Below are positions 1 to 5,479 of a stretch of DNA of 5,479 nucleotides, one piece after another (positions within the stretch are counted from its first letter, which is position 1; each line of letters opens with the position of its first letter). Location of the stretch: NCBI GenBank assembly GCA_027064785.1, contig JAMOPE010000449.1, forward strand, positions 1 through 5,479, given 5' to 3'. The stretch is from Geobacteraceae bacterium. Its GTDB lineage: Bacteria > Desulfobacterota > Desulfuromonadia > Desulfuromonadales > Geopsychrobacteraceae. A program made the translations under genes and the position numbers. The notes under the pieces were generated by a model. It saw nothing but the letters and a program-made list of their open reading frames with translations, did no database searches and was not told where the DNA came from.

Positions 1-340
1 CAGCGCACCATTTCATTCAACTCTGATGGCATCGGCCGCTAAGCGGTTGAAAGCTGAACTTGAAACTGTCGCTGTTGCACCTTACAGTTGTCCTGTTGTC
101 AGTAACGTTGAAGCTACTCCCTGTCAGGACGAATCGCGAGTCAAAGGCTTACTGGTCGAGCAGGTATGTGCTCCGGTTCGCTGGGATGACTCGATTTTGA
201 ATATGAAAGAGGCGGGTGTCACCCGCTACGTGGAAATCGGTCCTGGACGGGTTCTGTCGAGCCTGATCAAACGGATTGATCGCTCTGCAGCACTGCAGAA
301 TATTGGTGATATTGCCAGTCTCAAAAAGCTGCAGAAATAA
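1..340 (+). CDS. fabD: Malonyl-CoA:ACP transacylase, C-terminal part (left edge cuts the gene)
   Basis: FabD moves the malonyl group from CoA to ACP, supplying the two-carbon donor for fatty acid elongation in the cytoplasm. Only the last 112 codons are present. The frame is open from base 2, so the ATG at 26 is an internal methionine and not the start; about 200 N-terminal residues, including the GHSxGE nucleophile region, lie outside the window. The fragment begins with SAPFHSTLM, whose His (codon 14-16) matches the catalytic His of the Ser-His dyad (E. coli His201). Further on, APVRWDDSI matches the conserved PVRW segment, and VEIGPGRVLSSLIKRI matches the C-terminal E(V/I)GPGxVL signature. 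The stop is TAA at 338-340, and fabG follows after 40 bases, so the two are very probably cotranscribed. Identity is firm from motifs plus context. Confidence 0.95.
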   Translation, partial: SAPFHSTLMASAAKRLKAELETVAVAPYSCPVVSNVEATPCQDESRVKGLLVEQVCAPVRWDDSILNMKEAGVTRYVEIGPGRVLSSLIKRIDRSAALQNIGDIASLKKLQK

Positions 341-380
341 CGTGCTTGATTTGCGTATAAATAATTGAAGGAGATAGTAT

Positions 381-1118
381 ATGGTTCAGGGTAAAGTTGC
401 ATTGATCACAGGTGCGTCACGTGGTATTGGTCGGAGCATTTCATTAGCACTGGCAGCGCAGGGAGCTAAAATCGTCGCAGTTGATGTCGATCTCCAGGCG
501 ACTGAAGAGTTCGTTGCTGAACTCAAAGCTGCTGGTACCGAGGCTGTTGCCGTTCAGGGGAACGTCACTGTTGCTGACGATGTTGACGCTATGGTTAAAG
601 TTGCGAAAGAAACCTTTGATCGTATCGACATTCTGGTTAATAATGCCGGGATTACCCGTGACGGACTATTGCTGCGGATGAAAGAAGCTGACTGGGATGC
701 TGTGCTGGATGTCAACCTGAAAGGTGCTTTCCTCTGTACTCGCGCTGTGTCCAAGTTGATGTCTAAGCAGCGTTTTGGCCGGATCATCAATATTGCATCT
801 GTTGTCGGGCAAATGGGGAATGCCGGTCAGGCAAACTACTGTGCAAGTAAGGCGGGACTGATGGGACTGACTCGTTCTAATGCCCGAGAACTGGCAAAAC
901 GGAATATTACTGTCAATGCTGTCGCTCCCGGTTTTATTGCGACGGCGATGACCGATGCTCTTCCCGAAGATAAGCGTCAGGAACTTGCCGACCAGATTCC
1001 TCTGGCACGGTTAGGTTCTGCAGATGATATTGCGAATGCGGTTCTTTTCTTAGCTGCAGATAATTCAGGATACATCACTGGCCAAGTCCTTGGTGTGAAT
1101 GGTGGAATGTACATGTAA
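381..1118 (+). CDS. fabG: 3-oxoacyl-ACP reductase FabG
   Basis: FabG reduces 3-oxoacyl-ACP to 3-hydroxyacyl-ACP, the first reduction of each elongation cycle. At 245 residues it has normal family length. It is a classical short-chain dehydrogenase: TGASRGIG at 10-17 (dinucleotide loop), NNAG at 87-90, Asn112, and the catalytic Ser140, Tyr153 and Lys157 in YCASKAG. FabG hallmarks are NNAGITRDGLLLRMK, VAPGFIATAMT and the C-terminal VNGGMYM. The ATG has a strong GAAGGAGA site at 367-374, seven bases upstream. It lies between fabD and acpP, the standard fab cluster order, so a role in fatty acid synthesis is much more likely than another SDR function. One oddity: the end of beta strand 2 reads AVDVD, with Asp35 where E. 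coli FabG has Ala36 and Val36 where it has Thr37, a pattern linked with NADH rather than NADPH use. Cofactor preference is inference; gene identity is firm. Confidence 0.97.
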   Translation: MVQGKVALITGASRGIGRSISLALAAQGAKIVAVDVDLQATEEFVAELKAAGTEAVAVQGNVTVADDVDAMVKVAKETFDRIDILVNNAGITRDGLLLRMKEADWDAVLDVNLKGAFLCTRAVSKLMSKQRFGRIINIASVVGQMGNAGQANYCASKAGLMGLTRSNARELAKRNITVNAVAPGFIATAMTDALPEDKRQELADQIPLARLGSADDIANAVLFLAADNSGYITGQVLGVNGGMYM

Positions 1119-1149
1119 ATAACGGGCTTGTTTTTAGCCTCAAAAACGT

Positions 1150-1170
1150 AAAAAAAAAGGAGAAAAGCGA
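1150..1170 (+). promoter_or_regulatory. A-rich ribosome binding region of acpP
   Basis: A run of nine A (1150-1158) leads straight into a strong AAGGAGA Shine-Dalgarno site (1157-1163), followed by an AAAGCGA spacer to the ATG at 1171. An unstructured A-rich stretch before a strong site is typical of highly translated genes, which fits ACP as one of the most abundant cell proteins. The sequence is seen directly; the expression effect is inferred. Confidence 0.7.
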
Positions 1171-1404
1171 ATGGCTTCTATTGAAGAAAGAGTAAAGCAG
1201 ATTGTTGCTGAACAACTGGGCGTTGATGAAGATCAAGTCACGGACAATGCAGCATTCATGGACGACCTTGGTGCCGATTCTCTCGATACCGTTGAGCTGG
1301 TTATGGCTCTCGAAGAAGAATTTGACGTAGAAATCTCTGATGATGATGCAGAGAAGATCCAGACTGTTAAAAACGCTATTGATTACATCAGCAAAGCTGC
1401 CTAA
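1171..1404 (+). CDS. acpP: Acyl carrier protein
   Basis: AcpP is the small acidic protein that carries growing acyl chains on a 4'-phosphopantetheine arm between the fatty acid synthesis enzymes, and that donates acyl groups to lipid synthesis. The 77-residue product has the usual length and strong negative charge. The attachment site is Ser37 in GADSLDTVE, followed by the helix II recognition face ([15 protein letters not shown]) that docks partner enzymes. The N-terminus [16 protein letters not shown] is typical of bacterial AcpP. The gene lies 52 bases after fabG with a strong AAGGAG site, and a strong terminator follows at once, so it closes the fabD-fabG-acpP transcript. Its place in the fab cluster argues against a polyketide or specialised carrier protein. 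Identity is firm. Confidence 0.98.
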   Translation: MASIEERVKQIVAEQLGVDEDQVTDNAAFMDDLGADSLDTVELVMALEEEFDVEISDDDAEKIQTVKNAIDYISKAA

Positions 1405-1414
1405 TTTGTACTTG

Positions 1415-1454
1415 AGTGGTGTCGGGTCGCTGATCCGGCACCACTTTTTATTTA
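1415..1454 (+). terminator. Intrinsic terminator after acpP
   Basis: Bases 1415-1427 pair with 1433-1445 as a 13-pair stem, with G-U pairs at 1422/1438 and 1426/1434 and a five-base loop at 1428-1432. The stem ends in a T-run (1445-1449) continuing TTTTTATTT. It starts ten bases after the acpP stop codon, so it should end the fabD-fabG-acpP transcript. The T-run lies only on the plus side, so it works in the direction of the genes. Confidence 0.93.
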
Positions 1455-1493
1455 CACCATTCAACGTCTCCGAATCACAAAAACACCATTGAA
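1454..1493 (+). repeat. Imperfect 11-base direct repeat in the fabF leader
   Basis: ACACCATTCAA at 1454-1464 recurs as ACACCATTGAA at 1483-1493: ten of eleven bases match and the copies are 29 bases apart. The second copy runs into TTGAAT (1489-1494), the best -35-like hexamer in this gap. The repeat is seen directly. A role as an operator for fabF is only a suggestion, because two short copies could occur by chance. Confidence 0.45.
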
Positions 1494-1516
1494 TAAGCGG
1501 TTCGTGAGATAACTAT
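1489..1516 (+). promoter_or_regulatory. Weak candidate promoter for fabF
   Basis: A strong terminator ends upstream transcription at about 1450, so fabF needs a promoter in the roughly 90-base gap before 1544 unless readthrough feeds it. The best pair I can see is TTGAAT (1489-1494) and AACTAT (1511-1516) with a 16-base spacer. Only about seven of twelve positions match the sigma-70 consensus, so the exact placement is doubtful although some promoter here is likely. Confidence 0.25.
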
Positions 1517-1543
1517 CCAGACATTTACGAAGAGAGATATTTT

Positions 1544-2776
1544 ATGCGTAGAGTTGTAGTCACTGGCCTTGGTGTTGTTTCTCCACTGGGTACCGGAGTC
1601 GAAAAAAACTGGGCTGCTGTCACCAGCGGGCAGTGCGGGATCACTAAAATCACCCGTTTTGATGCTTCCGACTTACCGACGCAGATTGCAGGTGAGGTCA
1701 AGGATTTCAATGCTGAAGATTTTATTGAAAAGAAAGAGATTAAGAAAATGGATCTCTTTATTCAATACGGTCTTGCTGCTGCTGAGATGGCACTTAAAGA
1801 TTCAGGCCTGGAAATTACCGAAGAGAATGCCGAACGTGTTGGCGTTCTGGTTGGCTCCGGTCTGGGTGGTTTGCCTGCGATTGAGAAGTATCATAAGGTT
1901 CTCCTTGAGCGTGGTTATAAACGGGTCACTCCATTTTTTATCCCGATGTTGATTATCAACCTTGCACCAGGACATATTTCGATCCGTTTTGGTGCCAAAG
2001 GTCCGAATCTTTCTTCTGTTTCAGCTTGTGCGACCGGAACCCACTCTATCGGTGATGCGTATCACATGATCGCCCGTGGTGATGCTGATGCCATGTTTGC
2101 CGGCGGAACTGAATCGACGATAACTCCACTGGCAATTGGTGGTTTTAATGTCATGAAGGCTCTTTCAACCCGGAATGACGACCCACAGACTGCCAGTCGA
2201 CCGTTTGAGAAAAATCGCGACGGGTTTGTTATGGCCGAAGGTGCAGGGATTGTCATACTGGAAGAGTACGAGAGTGCCAAGAAACGTGGCGCTGATATTT
2301 ACTGCGAAGTTGCCGGTTATGGTCTCAGTAGCGATGCCTATCATCTGACTCAACCAGCTGCAGGTGGTGAAGGTGCTGCACGTTGTATTAAAATGGCTCT
2401 GAATAACGGTGGATTGAACCCTGAGGATGTTGATTACATCAATGCTCATGGGACATCGACCCACTTCAACGATTTGTATGAAACGATGGCGATCAAGAAG
2501 ACCCTTGGTGATCATGCTGCGAAGGTGCTGGTTAGTTCGACCAAGAGTATGACGGGTCATGGTTTAGGAGCCGCCGGCGGGATTGAAGCAGCTTTTTCGG
2601 CACTGGCGTTGAAAAACGGAATTGTTCCTCCGACGATCAATTATGCCGAGGCTGATCCTGAGTGTGATCTCGACTACGTTCCGAATGAAGCTCGTCAGGT
2701 TGACTGCAATGTCGCCCTGTCGAACTCCTTCGGTTTCGGTGGAACCAACGCAACACTTGCTTTCCGTAAGATTTGA
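1544..2776 (+). CDS. fabF: 3-oxoacyl-ACP synthase II (KAS II)
   Basis: FabF condenses malonyl-ACP with an acyl-ACP, releasing CO2 and lengthening the chain by two carbons; in many bacteria KAS II also sets the response of fatty acid composition to temperature. The 410-residue length is normal. The thiolase-fold active site is complete: nucleophile Cys162 in SACATGTHS, His302 in NAHGTST, Lys334 in STKSMTGH and His339. The C-terminal NSFGFGGTN (394-402) holds the gating Phe398 and glycine loop. These positions run one behind E. coli FabF (Cys163, His303, Lys335, His340, Phe400 with a further gap). An N-terminal [10 protein letters not shown] with nothing missing supports the start, although its ribosome site (GAAGAGAG, 1529-1536) lacks the GGAG core of its neighbours. 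A small variation is His307 after HGTST, where Pro is common. FabF is favoured over FabB by sequence style and context. Confidence 0.97.
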   Translation: MRRVVVTGLGVVSPLGTGVEKNWAAVTSGQCGITKITRFDASDLPTQIAGEVKDFNAEDFIEKKEIKKMDLFIQYGLAAAEMALKDSGLEITEENAERVGVLVGSGLGGLPAIEKYHKVLLERGYKRVTPFFIPMLIINLAPGHISIRFGAKGPNLSSVSACATGTHSIGDAYHMIARGDADAMFAGGTESTITPLAIGGFNVMKALSTRNDDPQTASRPFEKNRDGFVMAEGAGIVILEEYESAKKRGADIYCEVAGYGLSSDAYHLTQPAAGGEGAARCIKMALNNGGLNPEDVDYINAHGTSTHFNDLYETMAIKKTLGDHAAKVLVSSTKSMTGHGLGAAGGIEAAFSALALKNGIVPPTINYAEADPECDLDYVPNEARQVDCNVALSNSFGFGGTNATLAFRKI

Positions 2777-2784
2777 GGTGACGC

Positions 2785-3234
2785 ATGATTGTTGTTGGAA
2801 GTGATCATGGCGGTTACGAATTAAAACAAGTGGTTCTCGATGCCCTGCAACGGCGTGGAATTGAGTGTGCCGATTATGGAACGGATGGCCCCGATTCAGT
2901 CGATTATCCCGATTACGCCGCAAAAGTCGCCGGGGCGGTTTCTTCCGGTGAGGCAGAGTCCGGCGTTTTAATTTGTGGAACCGGGATTGGTATGTCGATT
3001 TCGGCGAACAAATTTAATGGCGTTCGTGCAGCACTGGTTCACGATGAGTTTACTGCTCAGATGGCAAAAGAGCACAACAATGCAAATATCCTCGTGATGG
3101 GGGGGCGGGTTTTGACCCTTGATCAGGGGAAGAAATTTGTAGAAATCTGGCTTGACACCCAATTTGAGGGAGGTCGACACCAGAATCGACTCGATAAAAT
3201 TACAGCTATTGAACAACAGGTAGCAAAACGCTAA
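2785..3234 (+). CDS. rpiB: Ribose-5-phosphate isomerase B
   Basis: RpiB interconverts ribose 5-phosphate and ribulose 5-phosphate in the non-oxidative pentose phosphate pathway, supplying the precursor of PRPP and nucleotides. The 149-residue length fits the RpiB/LacAB family. The N-terminus GSDHGGYELK contains Asp7 and His8. Cys64 in LICGTGIGMSISANK is the catalytic base of RpiB, followed by the anion-binding GTGIG loop (65-69). His97 in KEHNNANIL and Arg108 in GGRVLT match the residues for ring opening and phosphate binding. The C-terminal EGGRHQNRLDKI is the family signature. The start lies eight bases after the fabF stop, and its GAGGTGA site (2775-2781) overlaps that stop, so the two are probably cotranscribed and perhaps translationally coupled. 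A sugar-specific LacAB or allose isomerase is unlikely without sugar genes nearby. A run of seven G (3099-3105) lies in the Gly106-Gly107 codons. Confidence 0.95.
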   Translation: MIVVGSDHGGYELKQVVLDALQRRGIECADYGTDGPDSVDYPDYAAKVAGAVSSGEAESGVLICGTGIGMSISANKFNGVRAALVHDEFTAQMAKEHNNANILVMGGRVLTLDQGKKFVEIWLDTQFEGGRHQNRLDKITAIEQQVAKR

Positions 3235-3237
3235 ATT

Positions 3238-3270
3238 AAACGGGGCTGTCGTAGAGCCCCGTTTTTTATT
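3238..3270 (+). terminator. Intrinsic terminator after rpiB
   Basis: Bases 3238-3247 pair with 3255-3264: seven pairs of CGGGGCT with AGCCCCG, extended by three A-T pairs, with a seven-base loop at 3248-3254. Six T follow the GC stem (3262-3267), then ATT. It starts three bases after the rpiB stop and should end the fabF-rpiB transcript. The A-rich 5' flank (AAATTAAA) means it may also stop transcription coming from the other direction, but no minus-strand gene is seen. Confidence 0.94.
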
Positions 3271-3291
3271 TCCAGAACCTTGATCCGCCAT

Positions 3292-3297
3292 GGAGGT
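3292..3297 (+). promoter_or_regulatory. Shine-Dalgarno site that fixes the glyA start
   Basis: GGAGGT at 3292-3297 is a near-perfect ribosome site nine bases before the ATG at 3307. It decides against the in-frame TTG at 3280, which would put this site inside the coding region and has no ribosome site of its own. Confidence 0.85.
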
Positions 3298-3306
3298 CAG
3301 CCCGTT

Positions 3307-4554
3307 ATGCAAAATCTCACGAACTTTGATCCTGAAATTGCAGAAATTATCGTTAAAGAGACCCAGCGTCAGGAATACAATCTTGAATTCATTGCTTCAG
3401 AAAACTTTGTCAGTGAAGCTGTCCTTGAAGCTCAGGGTTCAGTTCTGACAAATAAGTATGCTGAAGGGTATCCGGCAAAACGCTACTATGGTGGCTGTGA
3501 ATTTGTCGATGAGGCCGAGCAGCTGGCAATAGATCGCGCCAAGGAAATATTTGGTGCAGAGCATGCAAATGTTCAGCCCCATTCGGGTTCTCAGGCAAAC
3601 ATGGCTGTCTATATGGCGGTCTGTCAACCGGGAGACACTGTCCTTGGGATGAATCTGGCTCATGGTGGTCACCTGACCCATGGCTCACCAGTCAATTTCT
3701 CAGGGAAGCTGTATAATATTGTCCCTTATGGCCTTGATGCTGAAACCGGACGGATCGATTATGATGAAGTCGAAAAGCTGGCGAAAGAGCACAAGCCTAA
3801 GCTGATTGTCGTTGGTGCCAGTGCTTATCCCCGTGAGATCGATTTTGCTGCTTTCCGTAAGGTTGCAGATAGTGTCGGAGCTGTGATTATGGTCGATATG
3901 GCCCACATTGCCGGGTTGGTCGCGGCGGGCGTTCACTCTAATCCGGTTCCTTATGCTGAATTTGTCACGACGACAACCCACAAGACTTTGCGAGGACCAC
4001 GTGGCGGAATGATCTTGTGTACTGAAGAATGGGGTAAAAAACTTAACAGTAATATTTTCCCCGGGATTCAGGGCGGCCCACTGATGCATGTCATTGCAGC
4101 AAAAGCTGTCGCCTTCAAAGAAGTTCTGCAGCCGGAATTTAAAGATTACGCTCAACAGGTTGTTAAAAATGCCCAGGCTCTTGCTGGTGGACTGGTTGAA
4201 AAAGGTTACAAGCTGGTTTCGGGCGGAACAGACAACCACCTGATGCTGGTTGATTTCACCGGTACCGATATCACCGGTAAAGTTGCCGAAAGAGCTCTCG
4301 AAGATGCCGGTATTACCGTCAACAAAAATGCTGTGCCATTTGATACCCGCTCACCGTTTGTGACCAGTGGTATCAGAATTGGAACTCCGGCAACCACGAC
4401 CCGTGGTTTGAAAGAGGCTGAGATGGTGCAGGTGGCTGATTGGATTGATCGGGCCCTTAAAAACATTGAGAATGGTGCTGAACTGGAAAAAATTAAGGGA
4501 GAAGTTAAGACCCTCTGTGAGCGGTTCCCCCTTTACGCTCATCGTTTGAAGTAG
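3307..4554 (+). CDS. glyA: Serine hydroxymethyltransferase
   Basis: GlyA is a PLP enzyme that converts serine and tetrahydrofolate to glycine and 5,10-methylene-tetrahydrofolate, the main source of one-carbon units for thymidylate, purines and methionine. From the ATG at 3307 the product has 415 residues, the usual bacterial length; an upstream TTG in frame at 3280 would add nine untypical residues. The PLP-binding lysine is Lys226 in [14 protein letters not shown]. Other conserved residues are Ser31 and Glu32 in ASEN, Tyr51 and Glu53 in NKYAEGYP, Tyr60-Tyr61 in KRYYGG, the His-rich loop [10 protein letters not shown] (118-126), Asp197 and His200 in VDMAHIAG, and Arg357 in SGIRIGTPA, which binds the substrate carboxylate. 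It lies just downstream of the rpiB terminator and eight bases before the dCMP deaminase gene, so it probably leads a separate nucleotide-supply transcript. All expected active-site residues are present. Confidence 0.97.
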   Translation: MQNLTNFDPEIAEIIVKETQRQEYNLEFIASENFVSEAVLEAQGSVLTNKYAEGYPAKRYYGGCEFVDEAEQLAIDRAKEIFGAEHANVQPHSGSQANMAVYMAVCQPGDTVLGMNLAHGGHLTHGSPVNFSGKLYNIVPYGLDAETGRIDYDEVEKLAKEHKPKLIVVGASAYPREIDFAAFRKVADSVGAVIMVDMAHIAGLVAAGVHSNPVPYAEFVTTTTHKTLRGPRGGMILCTEEWGKKLNSNIFPGIQGGPLMHVIAAKAVAFKEVLQPEFKDYAQQVVKNAQALAGGLVEKGYKLVSGGTDNHLMLVDFTGTDITGKVAERALEDAGITVNKNAVPFDTRSPFVTSGIRIGTPATTTRGLKEAEMVQVADWIDRALKNIENGAELEKIKGEVKTLCERFPLYAHRLK

Positions 4555-4562
4555 GTGGTGTA

Positions 4563-5018
4563 ATGGACAGACCCAGCTGGGATGAATACTTCATGCAGAT
4601 CACCAAACTGGTCGCAACCCGTTCGACATGTTTACGTCGTCAGGTGGGTGCGTTGCTGGTGAAAGAAAAGAATATTATGGCAACCGGCTACAATGGGGTT
4701 CCGACAGGGATTACCCATTGTGATGTAACGGGATGCCTGCGTGAACAACTGAACGTCCCTTCGGGGGAACGCCATGAGCTGTGCCGTGGTCTCCATGCTG
4801 AGCAGAATGCAATTATTCAAGCAGCGCGTCATGGCGCAAATATCGAAGGATCAACCCTCTATTGCACCGATTCGCCCTGTATTATCTGCAGTAAAATGTT
4901 GATTAATGCTGGAATCCGCGAGGTGATATTTGACCGTGGTTATCCGGATAAGTTGTCGCTTGAGATGTTGACAGAAGCAGGGATCAACTATCGACAATAT
5001 ACGGGAGAAGAGAAATGA
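4563..5018 (+). CDS. comEB: Deoxycytidylate (dCMP) deaminase family protein
   Basis: This zinc enzyme is predicted to deaminate dCMP to dUMP, the substrate of thymidylate synthase. The 151-residue length fits the ComEB/dCMP deaminase family. The catalytic zinc site is complete: His78 and proton-shuttle Glu80 in LHAEQNAI, then Cys106 and Cys109 in [19 protein letters not shown] (40-49) is the conserved segment after the first strands, typical of dCMP deaminases rather than cytidine or tRNA adenosine deaminases. Additional cysteines (23, 53, 58, 74) and His71 lie before the catalytic His and may hold a second structural zinc, as in characterised dCMP deaminases. Its GGTGG ribosome site overlaps the glyA stop, and its TGA overlaps the nrdR ATG. 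Placement between glyA (methylene-folate) and nrdR fits a role in dTMP supply. The symbol follows the Bacillus name and implies no competence function. Confidence 0.9.
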   Translation: MDRPSWDEYFMQITKLVATRSTCLRRQVGALLVKEKNIMATGYNGVPTGITHCDVTGCLREQLNVPSGERHELCRGLHAEQNAIIQAARHGANIEGSTLYCTDSPCIICSKMLINAGIREVIFDRGYPDKLSLEMLTEAGINYRQYTGEEK

Positions 5019-5473
5019 ATTGCCCTTTCTGCCGTCACGCCGATACCCGGGTCGTCGATTCGCGCCTCGGAAAAGAGGGGAACAATGTTCGCCGTCGGAG
5101 AGAATGCCCCGAGTGCGAACGGCGCTTTACGACCTACGAACGGGTCGAAGAAATTCTTCCCTGGGTGATTAAGAAGGATGGCCGTCGCGAGGCATTTGAT
5201 CGGTCGAAAATTATATCAGGGATGCAACGCGCCTGTGAAAAGCGTCCTGTCCCGGTTGAGCAGATCGAAGCACTGGTTGATCAGCTGGAACGTAAGTTTC
5301 AGGACTGCGGGGACAAGGAAATTTTGGCCAGCCTGATCGGTGAGGCGGTGATGGATACTCTCCATGAGGTTGATGAAGTTGCTTATGTCCGCTTTGCGTC
5401 TGTTTATCGACAGTTCAAAGATATTAACGAATTTATGTCGGAATTGAATGATCTGTTGAAAAATTCCCACTGA
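5015..5473 (+). CDS. nrdR: Transcriptional repressor NrdR
   Basis: NrdR is the dATP/ATP-sensing repressor of ribonucleotide reductase genes and binds paired NrdR boxes in their promoters. At 152 residues it has normal length. The N-terminal zinc ribbon uses Cys3, Cys6, Cys31 and Cys34 (MNCPFC and ECPEC), with the DNA-binding basic stretch VRRRREC between, followed by [11 protein letters not shown]. The ATP-cone domain spans about 49-139, starting [16 protein letters not shown] and including [16 protein letters not shown]. The start overlaps the dCMP deaminase stop as ATGA, with a GGGAG site at 5003-5007, which points to translational coupling. Only six bases follow the stop. In related bacteria a riboflavin gene (ribD) often comes next, but it cannot be seen here. 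I saw no NrdR-box pair in the window, so no target is visible. Confidence 0.97.
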   Translation: MNCPFCRHADTRVVDSRLGKEGNNVRRRRECPECERRFTTYERVEEILPWVIKKDGRREAFDRSKIISGMQRACEKRPVPVEQIEALVDQLERKFQDCGDKEILASLIGEAVMDTLHEVDEVAYVRFASVYRQFKDINEFMSELNDLLKNSH

Positions 5474-5479
5474 CAAGTG

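Noticed and set aside
26..340. ATG at 26 as the start of a small complete gene
   Set aside because: The frame is open to the left edge, and the codons before it encode the conserved FabD His segment, so this ATG is internal to fabD.
1124..1147. Two alternative small hairpins between fabG and acpP (1124-1128 with 1136-1140, and 1130-1135 with 1142-1147)
   Set aside because: Stems are five or six pairs, one almost all A-T, and no T-run follows, so neither is a convincing terminator.
1075..1464. 129-codon minus-strand ORF across acpP
   Set aside because: It is the antisense of fabG end, acpP and the terminator hairpin; it has no family resemblance.
3152..3157. Perfect TTGACA hexamer inside rpiB as a -35 box for glyA
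   Set aside because: No -10 match at 15-19 bases; the nearest TAAAAT is 37 bases away. It simply encodes Leu-Asp-Thr.
3280..3306. TTG at 3280 as the glyA start
   Set aside because: It would add nine residues not typical of the family and place the strong GGAGGT site inside the coding region; the ATG at 3307 has correct spacing and gives normal length.
3290..3448. Out-of-frame 52-codon ORF starting at an ATG just before the glyA ribosome site
   Set aside because: No ribosome site of its own, no recognisable protein, and it overlaps the glyA start in another frame.
3700..4239. 179-codon minus-strand ORF within glyA
   Set aside because: It lies entirely opposite conserved glyA coding sequence with no protein motif, so its open frame comes from glyA codon use.
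5477..5479. GTG at the right edge as the start of the next gene
   Set aside because: No ribosome site can be seen and only three bases are present; a following ribD gene is plausible from gene order in relatives but not supported here.
1..5479. A hidden undescribed system, RNA gene, mobile element, CRISPR array or NrdR box
   Set aside because: Every long stretch is accounted for by conserved housekeeping genes, gaps are short, and no inverted terminal repeats, tRNA-like folds, spaced repeats or NrdR-box pairs were seen by eye.

Overview
The window is a compact, all-plus-strand piece of a bacterial chromosome with housekeeping genes packed end to end. It runs: 3' end of fabD, fabG, acpP, fabF, rpiB, glyA, a dCMP deaminase gene (comEB-type) and nrdR. 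The gene order, strong Shine-Dalgarno sites, moderate G+C by eye and the look of the proteins fit a member of the Desulfuromonadales (Geobacter, Desulfuromonas, Pelobacter and relatives), probably a lineage with lower G+C than typical Geobacter. This assignment is from memory of gene order and protein style, not from a search.

Layout: two strong intrinsic terminators split the string into three probable transcription units. Unit 1 (1-1445) is fabD-fabG-acpP: malonyl transfer to ACP, the first reduction step, and the acyl carrier itself. It ends at a 13-pair hairpin followed by a T-run. Unit 2 (1544-3264) is fabF-rpiB: the elongating ketoacyl-ACP synthase, then ribose-5-phosphate isomerase B. 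It ends at a GC-rich hairpin with six T. Unit 3 (from 3307) is glyA-dCMP deaminase-nrdR. These are tightly spaced, the last two overlapping by ATGA, and the unit probably continues beyond the right edge.

How the genes work together: unit 1 plus fabF is the core of type II fatty acid synthesis. rpiB supplies ribose 5-phosphate for nucleotides. glyA makes methylene-tetrahydrofolate, the deaminase makes dUMP, and NrdR represses ribonucleotide reductase genes, so unit 3 reads as a deoxynucleotide (especially dTMP) supply and control module.

I found no mobile element, CRISPR array, RNA gene or undescribed defence or biosynthetic system. The points worth a second look are small: a FabG cofactor pocket that looks NADH-type, a direct repeat in the fabF leader, the missing promoter space before glyA, and translational coupling of the dCMP deaminase with NrdR.
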